Shown here one piece after another: positions 1 through 9,927 of a stretch of DNA of 21,506 nt. The DNA is from a virus. How positions within the stretch are numbered: the stretch's first letter is position 1; each line of letters begins with the position of its first letter. The stretch is taken from positions 1-21,506 of the IMG/VR virus record IMGVR_UViG_3300046683_000549; one strand, written 5' to 3'. Both the position numbers and the translations under genes were made by a program. The notes beneath the pieces were generated by a model, which was given only the letters and a program-made list of their open reading frames with translations, was not told the origin of the DNA and ran no database searches.

Positions 1-3000
1 GGTGACTTCGTCAAGGGCATCGGAGCCGGGTCGGCGGTCGCCGCAGGGTTCAAGGCGATCGGCCTGGCCCTACGGTTCATGGTCAACCCCCTCGTCCTCG
101 CCGCTACAGCGTTCGGCCTGCTCGGTGTGGCGTGGGGCAAGATCTACCGGGCGTCGCCGTACCTCCAGAACTCGATGCACGTCCTGCGCTACTCGCTCGG
201 GGGGCTGGTCGACGCCATCAAGGGGTTGCTGTCACTCGCCGGCCGTCTCGTCTCGAATGCTCTGTTCGGCAACGGCAACTTCTGGAAGTCGCTCGGCGAC
301 CGCGTCTCTAGAGTCGTCAACTACCTGAACCGCGGCATCCGCGCCTTCACCGGGTGGCTCAACTGGGCGAACGACATGATCGCCGCCGGCAAGGTATCCG
401 TCGTCCTCGACGACGTCAACGACCGCCTGAAGGACCTCCTCGGCCATCTCCTCGGCCTCTCCAGCGCCCAACTCGACTTCGCCAAGCTGCTCGGCGGGAA
501 CGACTTCGGCAACATCCTCGCCGCCGGCCTCGACAAGCTGGAGACCGTCCCGGTCATCGGCCCGATCACCGCGTTCGTGCGCCGCGTCTTCAACAGCCTC
601 ATCGGCGCGGCGAAGTCCGCCATCGGCTTCTTCGGTGATATCTGGAGCATCATCTTCGGCAGCGGCGGCGCGGACGACCCGACTGCGGTGATGGTCAACT
701 CACTGTTCGGTGGTCCCAGTGCCGAACAGTCGACCGGCACAAAGATCCTGGACCGCCTGGAGAACACGTTCCTCGGGCCGGTCGTCCGGTTCTTCCGCGG
801 CCCCTTCGCCAACACCATCGAGTCGATCGGCGGCTTCATCGGCGGCGTGTTCCAGGACTACATCATCCCCGGCTTCTCGGCGGTCTCGAACTTCTTCGCC
901 CACGACTTCATCCCCGGCATCGTCAACATCGCCGAGTCGATCGGCCGGTTCCTCTCCCCCGCCGTGTCGACTGTCGGGAACCTCCTCGGACAGGTCGGCA
1001 CGTTGCTGGCCCCGTTGGGTGGGGCGATCGAGAACTTCTTCTCGACCTACAAAGACAAGGGCATCGGCGGGGCGTTCTCCGGGTTGTGGCAGGGGGTCAT
1101 CGACTCGGCCAGCAACCTGTGGGAAGGCGTCGACGGATCGGGTGGGATCAAGGCCGGGTTGCAGTCAGCCGTCGACTCGATCACGAACTGGTTCTCGACG
1201 ACGTTCACCGGCAAGAACGTCGAGACGTGGATCAAGTCCGCCTTGGACGGCATCCGCAAGGTGGGCTTCGCGATCGGCAAGTTCATCGGCTCCCCCGAGT
1301 TCCTCGGCACCGTCGTCGTCTCGGCCGTGGCGGTCGCAGCGGCAATCGCCGCCGTGCTCGGCGCCTTCACTCTCGGCCTCGTCCAGGGTCTCGCCAAGGA
1401 AAGTGTCCGCTGGGGCAAGCTCATCGCCGGGGCACTCCAGGACGGCTGGAACAACCTCGCCAAGGGCGCACTCAACTTCCTCCCCGACCCGATCTCCAAC
1501 GCGATCAGCGCCATGCTCGGCAACCCGATCATCGGTACCGGGATCGCCGTCGGCGCCGCGGTACTGGGCGGCATGATCGTGAAGTCGCTCATCGGGGCAG
1601 TCGCCAACGCCTCCGTGCCGGGCGCGGCCACCCCGGGCGCCGCGCTCGGCGGCGCCAATATCCGCACGCTCGGCATCAACATCGCGAGCGGCCTGTTCAA
1701 CTCGGTCGTCTCCGGCTTCAAGGGCGTCGGCAAGGGCGCCCTGTCGCTGGCCTCCCTCATCATCCCGAAGTTCCCAGCAGGCGACGGGACGGCGGAACGC
1801 AGCGTCGGCGGCGGGATCGGCGCACGCATCATCAGCGGCATGACCCGCTTCTTCCCGACCAGCAACCCGCTCGCCGGCCTCCAATCAAAGCTCCAGACGA
1901 TGAAGGCCCAGGCCATCGATCGTTTCGGCAGCGTCGGCACCGCCATTGCCACGGCAGTCATCGGAGGTATCGCCGCATACGAGTTGGGCAGCTACGCCGG
2001 CAAGAAGGGCGACGGCGGCTCCATCCTCCTCGCCCTCCTCGGAGGCGCCGCGACCGGTGGGGCGATCGGGGCAACCTTCGGCGGGGTTGGGGCCGGGATC
2101 GGTGCGGCGATCGGTCTCGGTATCGCCGGTCTCGGCGTCTACTTCGGCCAGGCAGCAAAGAAGGCCCAGGACTTCAACGACGTCGTCGTCAGCATCCGCG
2201 AATCGCTGTCCGGCCTGTCACAGGACAACGCCAACCAGGCCCTCGTCCAGAACATCTCCGACCGCCTCACGTCGAACTCGGATGCCTTCAAGGATTGGGG
2301 TCAGCAACTCTCCGACAGCTTCGACTTCGGCAAGTTCGTCCAGGACATCCTCGACGGCACCGCCACCGCCGACTCGGCGTTCGCCGACTTCGTCACCGGG
2401 ATGAAGGACCAACTCATCTCGGCTGGCAACCTTGCCCCCGACCTGGCCCAGAAGCTCACCGACTCGATCACGTTGGCCGCACAGTCCGGCGACTTCCAGA
2501 GCGCCCAGGATCTCCTCAACGAGGTGTTCAGCAACGGCCGGTTCTCGACTGACGAGATCACGGCGATCTCCAATGCCTTCGACAAGCTGCCTGGCAAGTT
2601 CACCGGCATCGTCGACGGCTCCGGCGACGCAGAGCACGCCTTCAACTTCTTGAAGACGACCATCAGTGGCACCGCCGCGGCGCAGGCTCAACTCGCCGCC
2701 AACACCGACATCGTCACCCAGGCGATGAGCGATGCGGCCAACCCGATCGACACCGTCGACGAAGCATTGCAGTCAATCCGCGACGGCCTCGCGGCGGGTG
2801 GCACGGCACAAGAGATAGCCAACATCCTTGGCAATCCCGATCTCTCCTCTGCTAATGCGCTAGACGCGTTGAGTCAGGCCGCCGACGACGTGAAGGGCCG
2901 CATCTCTGACGCCAAGGACCTGTTCGATCAACTTCTCGAAGCGATGAAACCGGCGTTGCCAGGCCCCGCCGACAAGTCGATCGGGGGGATCACCGACAAG

Positions 3001-5463
3001 ATCGTCGCCGACCTACCGAACATCGCCGCCGGGTTCCAGCAGATCTGGGACGACGCCGAACTCCCCGACAACATCAAGAATGCCAAGATCAACTTGGAGG
3101 TCAACGACTTCTCCGACCAGATCGCGCAAGCTTTGTCCGACGGGTTCTCGTCCGGCTCGATCGACTCGCAGCCCGAGTTGGACACCTTCATTGCCGGTAT
3201 CCGGCAGAACATCGAAGACGCCAACCTCTCCGGCCCGGTCTCCGACCAGTTGAACGCCGTCCTCGACACGTTCGCCGCCCAAGACTTCTCGTCCGCCTAC
3301 GACGCCGTCGCCTCGGCACTCACCGACCAGCAGAAGCTTGCTGAGACCGGCCGGCTCATGGCGCAGCGGATTCAATCAGGGATCGGGAACTTCAGCTACA
3401 ACCAAATAAGCGAACAAGAGGACTCCCGGTTCGGCGCCATCCGACGAGGCCAGACGGCCCCGTCAGGCTCCCAGGTCAACGTGACCCTGCCCGCTCTCAC
3501 CACCCAGGATCTCTCAGACGTCTTCAAGGATGTCGACTCTGCCTCTGTCGGTCACCTCATCGGCGGCGACGTCGGCGATGCCGTCCCGTCCGGCTTCAAG
3601 GCATCCAACGTCACCGCAGGGCTAAAGAGCCAGTTGACGGCGACCGGCGCCGGGCTACACGGGACCGCGTCGGACGCCGGGCAGAAGATTGGCAACGCCA
3701 TAGTGAAGGGCATGGGGGTCGGCGCAGTAGGGGCGGCGTCCGCCGGACAGAGCGCCGGTCGCGCCGCCGTGCAGGGCGCTGCCGGTGGGATCAACGGAAT
3801 GTTCAGCATTGGCGCGAACGCTGGCGCCGCCTTCGCAAAGGGCATCGTGTCCCAGGTGAGCGCAGCCGCTCAGGCCGCCGCAGCGATCGCCAGCGCCGCC
3901 GTGAAGAGTGCGAGGACTTCCTTGCAGATCCACTCGCCGTCGAAGGTGTTCGTCGACATCGGCAAGCAGATCGGCGCCGGCTTCGTAAAGGGCATCGAAG
4001 ACTCGACCACCTCGATGACCGACGCGCTGGAGAAGGCGCTCACCGACGCCGTCAAGAACGCGGTCGACAAGTCCGCCGACGCGGTGAACCGGGCCAACGT
4101 TGCTGGCAAGCTGTTCGAGATCCTCCAGCCGTCCACGCTGCCCGGCGGCACATCGAAGACGGCAGTCACGTCAGCGACGGCGGGCATCACCAGCCAACTC
4201 GGCAGCTTCACCTCCGACCTGCGGTCGGGGCTGTCCGACGCTCTCGGTGGGGTCGCTAACGACACGCTGCGCGAAGCCCGCGAAGGTCTGGCCGGCGTCT
4301 TCCTCAACACCTCGGCGTCGTTCAACGACCTCCGCGGCCAGTACGCCGACGCCAAGGCAGCCAAGAAAGCCATCGACGACTACAACGCCTCCCTGGCGAA
4401 GCTCCGCACCGAACTGGCGAACGGCACCCTGGCCTCTCGCGCCGCGTCCCGGGAGCGGGGCGAGGCGTACCAGACCGTCCTGGCCGCCCAGAACGCCATG
4501 AACGACAAGATCGCTCGCCTCGGCACACAACTGCACGCCGGCACACTCTCCCTCACTGACTACAAAGACAAGGTGCAGCAGCTTCAGGAGTCCTACCAGT
4601 CGTCGAGCGCCGAGAGCTACTACGCCGAACTGGACCGGATCAACCGGGCCTACAAGGATGGGAGTCTCGCCCAGCAGGAGTATCGGGATCAACTCGACAA
4701 GCTCGGCTCCCGCCCCGACGCTCTGTCGTTCGACCAGAAGAACCTGCTCGCCTCGGGCATCTCGACCCTGAACCTCGGCACCATCGCCGGGAAGGCGAAC
4801 AACGACAATCTCTCCGACGCCCTCGGAAAGATCCGCGAGTTCGGCCAGGCCGCCCTCGCCGCTGGCGCGCCACTGGGGACGGTCATCACTCAGATGGAGG
4901 CGTACACCAAGAAGGTGACGCAACAGGCGACGGCGATGGGGCTGTCGGCGAAGGACGTCACGAGTCTCGTCTCGGCCTTCGGGTTGACCGACGCCCAGTT
5001 GAAGGCGTTGCAGGCATCCGTCGTGTCCCTCAACACGTCGACCGTGTCCGGCGCGGAGAACGTGACGAAGATCAACGAGCAGTTGGCGGCGATCCGCGAG
5101 TACGGGGCGACGCTACTCACCGCTGGAGAGTCCACCGATTCTGTCGTCGGCAAGCTGAAGCAGCTTCGGAACAACCTCGTCGCCCAGGCGAAGGCGTTCG
5201 GCTTCAACGCGTCGGCGATCGACGCGCTCGTGACGGCCGCCGGACTGTCGGACACGGCGCTGGGCGACTTCATCAAGCAGTTGAACGACTACACGCAGGC
5301 CGTGAAGGACGCCGCCGGGGCGACACCCGGTGCGCCGAATGGCACGAACGTGGCCCGGCCCATCGGCGAACTCCACGTCCACGTCCCGTACGGCGACCCG
5401 GAAGCCGTTGCCTTGGCGACCGCGAACCGCATCGCCTACGACTCTCTGACAAGCTGGAGTTGA
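1..5463 (+). CDS. Tape measure protein, 5' end outside window
   Basis: The frame is open from base 1, so the true start lies left of the window and the ATG at 79 is internal. At least 1820 residues are present. Tape measure proteins run along the tail tube lumen, set tail length and help DNA cross the host membrane. Support comes from the size, a long Gly/Ala-rich body, and hydrophobic stretches at about residues 431-465, 510-536, 648-664 and 676-716 (counted from base 1). The motif SLQIHSPSKVF at 3919-3951 is followed by IGKQIGAGFVKGI, a pattern common in siphophage tape measures. The gene sits directly upstream of tail-tip genes. Some 500 residues follow that motif and include a tandem duplication of about 81 residues (4768-5010 and 5029-5271). 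The family call is secure; the exact length is unknown. Confidence 0.93.
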   Translation, partial: GDFVKGIGAGSAVAAGFKAIGLALRFMVNPLVLAATAFGLLGVAWGKIYRASPYLQNSMHVLRYSLGGLVDAIKGLLSLAGRLVSNALFGNGNFWKSLGDRVSRVVNYLNRGIRAFTGWLNWANDMIAAGKVSVVLDDVNDRLKDLLGHLLGLSSAQLDFAKLLGGNDFGNILAAGLDKLETVPVIGPITAFVRRVFNSLIGAAKSAIGFFGDIWSIIFGSGGADDPTAVMVNSLFGGPSAEQSTGTKILDRLENTFLGPVVRFFRGPFANTIESIGGFIGGVFQDYIIPGFSAVSNFFAHDFIPGIVNIAESIGRFLSPAVSTVGNLLGQVGTLLAPLGGAIENFFSTYKDKGIGGAFSGLWQGVIDSASNLWEGVDGSGGIKAGLQSAVDSITNWFSTTFTGKNVETWIKSALDGIRKVGFAIGKFIGSPEFLGTVVVSAVAVAAAIAAVLGAFTLGLVQGLAKESVRWGKLIAGALQDGWNNLAKGALNFLPDPISNAISAMLGNPIIGTGIAVGAAVLGGMIVKSLIGAVANASVPGAATPGAALGGANIRTLGINIASGLFNSVVSGFKGVGKGALSLASLIIPKFPAGDGTAERSVGGGIGARIISGMTRFFPTSNPLAGLQSKLQTMKAQAIDRFGSVGTAIATAVIGGIAAYELGSYAGKKGDGGSILLALLGGAATGGAIGATFGGVGAGIGAAIGLGIAGLGVYFGQAAKKAQDFNDVVVSIRESLSGLSQDNANQALVQNISDRLTSNSDAFKDWGQQLSDSFDFGKFVQDILDGTATADSAFADFVTGMKDQLISAGNLAPDLAQKLTDSITLAAQSGDFQSAQDLLNEVFSNGRFSTDEITAISNAFDKLPGKFTGIVDGSGDAEHAFNFLKTTISGTAAAQAQLAANTDIVTQAMSDAANPIDTVDEALQSIRDGLAAGGTAQEIANILGNPDLSSANALDALSQAADDVKGRISDAKDLFDQLLEAMKPALPGPADKSIGGITDKIVADLPNIAAGFQQIWDDAELPDNIKNAKINLEVNDFSDQIAQALSDGFSSGSIDSQPELDTFIAGIRQNIEDANLSGPVSDQLNAVLDTFAAQDFSSAYDAVASALTDQQKLAETGRLMAQRIQSGIGNFSYNQISEQEDSRFGAIRRGQTAPSGSQVNVTLPALTTQDLSDVFKDVDSASVGHLIGGDVGDAVPSGFKASNVTAGLKSQLTATGAGLHGTASDAGQKIGNAIVKGMGVGAVGAASAGQSAGRAAVQGAAGGINGMFSIGANAGAAFAKGIVSQVSAAAQAAAAIASAAVKSARTSLQIHSPSKVFVDIGKQIGAGFVKGIEDSTTSMTDALEKALTDAVKNAVDKSADAVNRANVAGKLFEILQPSTLPGGTSKTAVTSATAGITSQLGSFTSDLRSGLSDALGGVANDTLREAREGLAGVFLNTSASFNDLRGQYADAKAAKKAIDDYNASLAKLRTELANGTLASRAASRERGEAYQTVLAAQNAMNDKIARLGTQLHAGTLSLTDYKDKVQQLQESYQSSSAESYYAELDRINRAYKDGSLAQQEYRDQLDKLGSRPDALSFDQKNLLASGISTLNLGTIAGKANNDNLSDALGKIREFGQAALAAGAPLGTVITQMEAYTKKVTQQATAMGLSAKDVTSLVSAFGLTDAQLKALQASVVSLNTSTVSGAENVTKINEQLAAIREYGATLLTAGESTDSVVGKLKQLRNNLVAQAKAFGFNASAIDALVTAAGLSDTALGDFIKQLNDYTQAVKDAAGATPGAPNGTNVARPIGELHVHVPYGDPEAVALATANRIAYDSLTSWS
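4768..5271 (+). repeat. Tandem 81-residue duplication inside tape measure gene
   Basis: Two adjacent segments of 243 bases, 4768-5010 and 5029-5271, encode similar 81-residue units separated by six residues. Matching landmarks in order are LNLGTIAG / LNTSTVSG, ALGKIREFGQAAL / QLAAIREYGATLL, QATAMGLSA / QAKAFGFNA, and LVSAFGLTD / LVTAAGLSD. The alignment needs no gaps, but the copies are clearly diverged. The units look alpha-helical. Confidence 0.8.
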
Positions 5464-5464
5464 T

Positions 5465-7450
5465 ATGCCCGGCCCGATGCACTCATGGCTCTACGTTCAG
5501 GACACCTCGGGCCTGGCGTACGAGGTCATCAACGGTGCCCGCACCTTCGGCTACCTCGCCAACCCGGCTCTCGCCATCAACGGTCTGTCGGCCTGCCAGT
5601 CGTTCGGGACGTGCGCCACCTACCCGTTCAAGCCGTACCTCGGCCAGACGATCCCCGGCTACGTCACGATCCCCAACGTCAACTCGAACTACCTGTCGAC
5701 CCCAGACGCGGCAGCCCTCGACATCGTCGGCGACCTGACGATCGTCGCCAAGGTGGCCCCTACCTCGTGGGCCGCTGGCGGATTCCAGACGATCGCCGGG
5801 AAGTGGTCGACGGCGTCGAACCTGTCGTATCTGTTCTCGATCAACTCGGCCAGCGGCCTCACGTTCCAGTGGACGACGGGCGGTATCACCCCGCTCCCCC
5901 TGGCCTCCTCCGTCGCCATCCCCGGCATTGTGGCCGGTCAGGCGAAGTGGGTGGCGGTCACGTTCGACGTCGACAACGGCGCGGCGGGGCGTACGGCACG
6001 GTTCTGGTGGTCGAACAACGGGATCAACTGGAACCTCATCGGCACCCCCCAGACGAGTGCTACGGCGACGTCGATCTTCTCCGGTACCAGCCCGCTGTTC
6101 CTGGGGGTCAACACGGCGACGACGGAACGGATGAACGGCAACATCTACGACGTGTCGATCCGCACCGGTTTCGACCCCACCACCTTCGCTCCCGTCGTCA
6201 TCCCTGGAGCGGCAGAGAAGTTCCACTTCTCCGGCTACGAACTGACGAACGCCGCCGCCGCCACGTTCGTCGCGACGTCCGGGCAGACAGTCACCGTCAA
6301 CAAGTCCGGCTCCCCCCAGACCACCATCACCCCGGTACAGGCGTGCGGGTCATGGTCGGCCCAGACATACTCCACCCCCGCCCTCGACCCGGCCCCCTGG
6401 TACAACGTTGCCTACCCGCAGTCGGCGGACGCACTCGGGATGCTCGTCGAGGACTGGACCGGGCTGGACGACGCCCACATCACCCGGCCGACGACGCCGT
6501 GGGGCGGATACGGCGGCGGGGCGTCGCTCGGGTCCATCGCTGCGACCGGGCGCACCATGAAGGTCAACCTGTTCCTGTTCGGCCGCACCGAGGAAGCCGT
6601 CGAGTATCTGTTCCGCTGGCTCGCGGCGACGCTCACCGGGGTCTGCGCGACGTGCGCCACCGAATCGATGCTGGTCCGCCGCTACTGCGGTTCGACCAGC
6701 AACCTGTGGGATGGCGTCGCCGAGATAAGACAGGTCGGCCTCATCGAAGGGTTGAAGTGGGAGGCCGAACCATTCACCGGCGGCTCCTGCACGTTCCGGC
6801 GCGCCTCGTTCACCTTGATGGCCGGCGACCCCTGCATGTACTCGCAGGAGATCACCCCGACGCCGGATGGCTCCGACATCAACGCCAACTTGGTCACCTG
6901 TCTCGGCACCGACTCGCCAACCAACGAGCTTCGAGCGATCTGCCGTCCCCTCTGCACCGAGGTCGCCCAGTCCTGTCGCACGACACGCGCCTTTACCGTG
7001 AGCAGCCTCGGGGTGACCGGGCCGATCGTCACATGGTCGAACAACCAGAACCAGTACAGCTACCCGATGCGTGCCGTCGTGCGCGCCGACCCGGGAACTG
7101 TCGGCATCGCCCCGAACCCGTGCGGACTGCCGATCCTCGGCGAGATCTACGTCCGTGCCCTTCCCCCGTACGCCCAACTTCGATGGGACGTCGTCGGCCG
7201 CACCGTCGAGGTCATCGACTCCACCACCGGAGGATGGGCGCCGGGGTGGGCCTACATCGATGGCAACGACCCGCCTATCGGCCGCTTCTTTGCCGCTGGA
7301 TGCGGCAAGGCGTACGTCATCATGGAACCCGCCACCCTGTGCGCCGACTTCATCTCCGGCACCACCTGGACCCTTGACGGTCTCACCTTCAACCCTCCCG
7401 CCTACCCGTCGGTCTCCCTCGCGGTCGGTGAGCGACTCTCGTGCCCGTAA
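5465..7450 (+). CDS. Distal-tail-like minor tail protein with LamG-type domain, Cys-rich
   Basis: This 661-residue protein starts one base after the tape measure stop, with GGAG at 5456-5459 as ribosome site. Position and layout suggest the distal tail protein that joins the tube to the tip hub. Residues 1-65 look like the start of a tail-ring domain. Residues about 72-255 look like an inserted LamG/concanavalin-A-like jelly roll: a YLSTPDAAALDIVGDLTIVA opening, a central AKWVAVTFDV strand, and a closing strand with NGNIYDVSI. Such insertions usually bind host surface glycans. Residues about 300-661 are beta-rich and unusually Cys-rich: 16 Cys in the whole protein, 14 of them from residue 294 on, which suggests metal binding or disulfides. 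The tail role is well supported by context; the distal-tail assignment is inference. Confidence 0.75.
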   Translation: MPGPMHSWLYVQDTSGLAYEVINGARTFGYLANPALAINGLSACQSFGTCATYPFKPYLGQTIPGYVTIPNVNSNYLSTPDAAALDIVGDLTIVAKVAPTSWAAGGFQTIAGKWSTASNLSYLFSINSASGLTFQWTTGGITPLPLASSVAIPGIVAGQAKWVAVTFDVDNGAAGRTARFWWSNNGINWNLIGTPQTSATATSIFSGTSPLFLGVNTATTERMNGNIYDVSIRTGFDPTTFAPVVIPGAAEKFHFSGYELTNAAAATFVATSGQTVTVNKSGSPQTTITPVQACGSWSAQTYSTPALDPAPWYNVAYPQSADALGMLVEDWTGLDDAHITRPTTPWGGYGGGASLGSIAATGRTMKVNLFLFGRTEEAVEYLFRWLAATLTGVCATCATESMLVRRYCGSTSNLWDGVAEIRQVGLIEGLKWEAEPFTGGSCTFRRASFTLMAGDPCMYSQEITPTPDGSDINANLVTCLGTDSPTNELRAICRPLCTEVAQSCRTTRAFTVSSLGVTGPIVTWSNNQNQYSYPMRAVVRADPGTVGIAPNPCGLPILGEIYVRALPPYAQLRWDVVGRTVEVIDSTTGGWAPGWAYIDGNDPPIGRFFAAGCGKAYVIMEPATLCADFISGTTWTLDGLTFNPPAYPSVSLAVGERLSCP

Positions 7451-7458
7451 GGATCTGA

Positions 7459-9927
7459 ATGCCCGCCCCCTCCCTCCGCGGCCAGTCCCCGTACGTCTCG
7501 GCAACCGGCTCCTCGATCACAATTCCGTTGCCCTCCCGCAACGTCGACGACTGGGTGTTCCTCACTTTGACGGGCATCGATTGGACGAACAGCCTGACGG
7601 CCCTGCCCCCCCTCCCTGCCGGCTACGTCATGTTCGACGGTTCCTTCACGTCTGGCTCCTTCCGCCTCCAGGCATACAAGCGAATCACCAGAGCGGGCGA
7701 ACCAGATCTATTCGTGCGAGGGTCGAACACGATGTACTGGTACGGGGAGGTTGACGTCTTCGGCGGTGTCGACTATCGAGACCCCGGCTACCTCGACATG
7801 CCGGGTGGCGCCGGGAACTACGCGACCCGCACCCGCACGGCCATCACCTTGCCCACCGCGATCGATCTCGTGGCACGGGTGTCGTTCGATGCTCTCGGCA
7901 TCGACAACAGGGTGTCCAGTTGGGCGTCGAACGACATGGGCTTCGGTCTCAACTCGTCGAACCGGCCCTACATCTTCGTCAACAACACCCTCGGCGCCCC
8001 GATCGGCAATGTCGCCGCCAACGCCGACGTTCCGGGGCTGCTCGCCGGCCGGAAGGTATGGCTGTGGGCACACCTGGACTTCCCCACCGGCAACATCAGC
8101 TACTACTACTCGTTCCTCGACATCGAATATTTCAGCTACGCCCGCTTCAAGCAGTTGGGGACGACGGTGGCGGGGACGAACGGGGGCACGACGCCGCGCA
8201 CCACGAACTCGTTCCCCATCTACCTCGGTACGAACCCGTCAGGGACGCCGACCGGGATGAACCTCTACAGCTTCGGCGAGATCGGCAACGACGTCACCAA
8301 CTTCGTCTTCTCGGCCCCGTTGCCAGCCACCGTGACCCTGTTCGGCACCGTCGCACACCGCCGCCCGACCACCGGCAACTCATCCCCTCTGGAGGGGATC
8401 ACGGCCGTTCTCCCCACACTCCCCGTGGACTCTGTGACGACGTCCGTCGACGTCGTCGGCGGAAACAAGCGACTCGTGTTCAGCAAATGGGAGATCGGGG
8501 CCAGCCCCGCCCCAGCCGTTCCGCCCAACCCCGCCCTCGCCCCGTCGCCGGGATGGAAGGGGCTGCCGGAACGACAGACGGCCGTCGCCACCCTCGGCCT
8601 GAAAGAGGCCCTGTATACACAGGAAGCAGATCTGGGCACGGCGACGATCACGGTGAGCACCGCCGGTGCCAGCGTCTACCTCAATCAACCTGGGGCGACC
8701 CTGACCGCTGGCACGTTCGTCCTCCGTCCCCTCCCCGAGCCGGTCCTTCCACCCGCCTCCCCGCAGCCGCCACGCTTGAAGCTGGGCTGCGCCACCGAGT
8801 ACACGGCGTGGTTCACCGACGGTTCCTATGCGACGAGGATCGACTCGGCGAGATGGTCGAATCTCACCTGGGAGCGCGCCATCGACTCGATCTCCACGGC
8901 CTCGGCGACGTTCCCGGACGAATACGGCGGGGTGCGCTGCCTCGCCCGCCTCGGCGGGTTGGAGCCGTGGCGGTTCGGTCTACTCATCGAACGCGACGGG
9001 GTCGAGGTGTGGCGCGGCCCGGTCGTCACGGTGAGACGGATCGCGAATGGCATTCAGGTCAACGCCGCCGACGTCCTCGCCCGCTACCAGAAGCGATTCG
9101 CCATCCGAGACGCCGTCGTCTCTTACACCAACATCGACGCCGGACTCCTGTTCCAGAAGATCATCGACACCCACGCCGCGTCGACGCTTGACCAATGGTC
9201 GCTGCCGGTTCCAACGGTCAACGTCAACGTCAACATCACCCGCCAGTTGAAGCCCCGCGAGTTCAAGTACGCCTGGGACCTCCTGTCGGAACTCATGTCG
9301 TCCTCGATCGACGCCTACGTCATGAACGGCAGGCTGTACGTCTGGCAGCCGGGGGTCGGCTGGCGGTACCGCGACGTGATCGACTGGACCCTGGACGGCC
9401 CCTACAACTCGGACTTCGACTTCGTGTACGGCACCTTCACCGAGGAAGCCTTCAGGACCCATCCGACGTGGACGCTGGACGGGGCGGGACAAGGCAACTT
9501 CGTCGTCGTGCCGGGCACCGACACCGGCGAGTACGGCTTCCGAAGCTACAAGTCGGCGGAAGCGGAGGGTTCACAAGAGATATACGGCCTGCTCGATCTC
9601 ACCGACCCCGACCCAATCCAAGTGCCGGAGGACTCCCCCGCCGACCTCGTCGATCAGGTCCTCGCCGCCCGCGCCTCCGGCCTCCTCTCCCTGCGGGATA
9701 CGCCGCCGTTCACGATCGAAGGCGGCGTCCTGTCGGAGGCCGCTCCGGTCGACGTGGATAACCTTCGCCCCGGCGCACTATGGAAGCTGGACGTCTTCGA
9801 TGACGGGTTCCCTGAACTCCTCACCTCCACCCGGCTCCGCCGCGTGTCGGTGGCCGTGAACCGTACTGCGACCGGGATCAGCGAGGAGATCTCCCCGACA
9901 TTGGAGCCGACGGGGTCGGTGTCATGA
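7459..9927 (+). CDS. Tail hub / tail-tip protein with N-terminal LamG-type domain
   Basis: This 822-residue protein has AAGGA at 7449-7453 placed five bases before the ATG. Three parts can be seen. Residues 1-105 form a beta-sandwich-like segment (for example ITIPLPSRNVDDWVF and the later FRLQAYKRI). Residues about 110-290 look like a concanavalin-A/LamG domain (YLDMPGGAGNYATR, KVWLWAHLDFPTGN, PIYLGTNPSG). Residues about 440-822 resemble the tail-hub or Gp37-like proteins of siphoviruses of Gram-positive hosts, with motifs such as ERDGVEVWRGPVVTV, VNAADVLARYQKR, YVMNGRLYVW and a C-terminal DVDNLRPGALWKLDV. The hub closes the tube and carries receptor-binding parts. A Pro-rich stretch near residues 340-370 links the halves. 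Hub function is inferred from these motifs and from the position after the distal-tail gene. Confidence 0.75.
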   Translation: MPAPSLRGQSPYVSATGSSITIPLPSRNVDDWVFLTLTGIDWTNSLTALPPLPAGYVMFDGSFTSGSFRLQAYKRITRAGEPDLFVRGSNTMYWYGEVDVFGGVDYRDPGYLDMPGGAGNYATRTRTAITLPTAIDLVARVSFDALGIDNRVSSWASNDMGFGLNSSNRPYIFVNNTLGAPIGNVAANADVPGLLAGRKVWLWAHLDFPTGNISYYYSFLDIEYFSYARFKQLGTTVAGTNGGTTPRTTNSFPIYLGTNPSGTPTGMNLYSFGEIGNDVTNFVFSAPLPATVTLFGTVAHRRPTTGNSSPLEGITAVLPTLPVDSVTTSVDVVGGNKRLVFSKWEIGASPAPAVPPNPALAPSPGWKGLPERQTAVATLGLKEALYTQEADLGTATITVSTAGASVYLNQPGATLTAGTFVLRPLPEPVLPPASPQPPRLKLGCATEYTAWFTDGSYATRIDSARWSNLTWERAIDSISTASATFPDEYGGVRCLARLGGLEPWRFGLLIERDGVEVWRGPVVTVRRIANGIQVNAADVLARYQKRFAIRDAVVSYTNIDAGLLFQKIIDTHAASTLDQWSLPVPTVNVNVNITRQLKPREFKYAWDLLSELMSSSIDAYVMNGRLYVWQPGVGWRYRDVIDWTLDGPYNSDFDFVYGTFTEEAFRTHPTWTLDGAGQGNFVVVPGTDTGEYGFRSYKSAEAEGSQEIYGLLDLTDPDPIQVPEDSPADLVDQVLAARASGLLSLRDTPPFTIEGGVLSEAAPVDVDNLRPGALWKLDVFDDGFPELLTSTRLRRVSVAVNRTATGISEEISPTLEPTGSVS

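Noticed and set aside
321-839. Long open frames on the - strand opposite the tape measure gene, here and at 1047-1961.
   Set aside because: They are frame shadows common in GC-rich coding DNA: Arg/Pro/Ala/Val-rich, with no ribosome site and lying fully opposite a clear gene.
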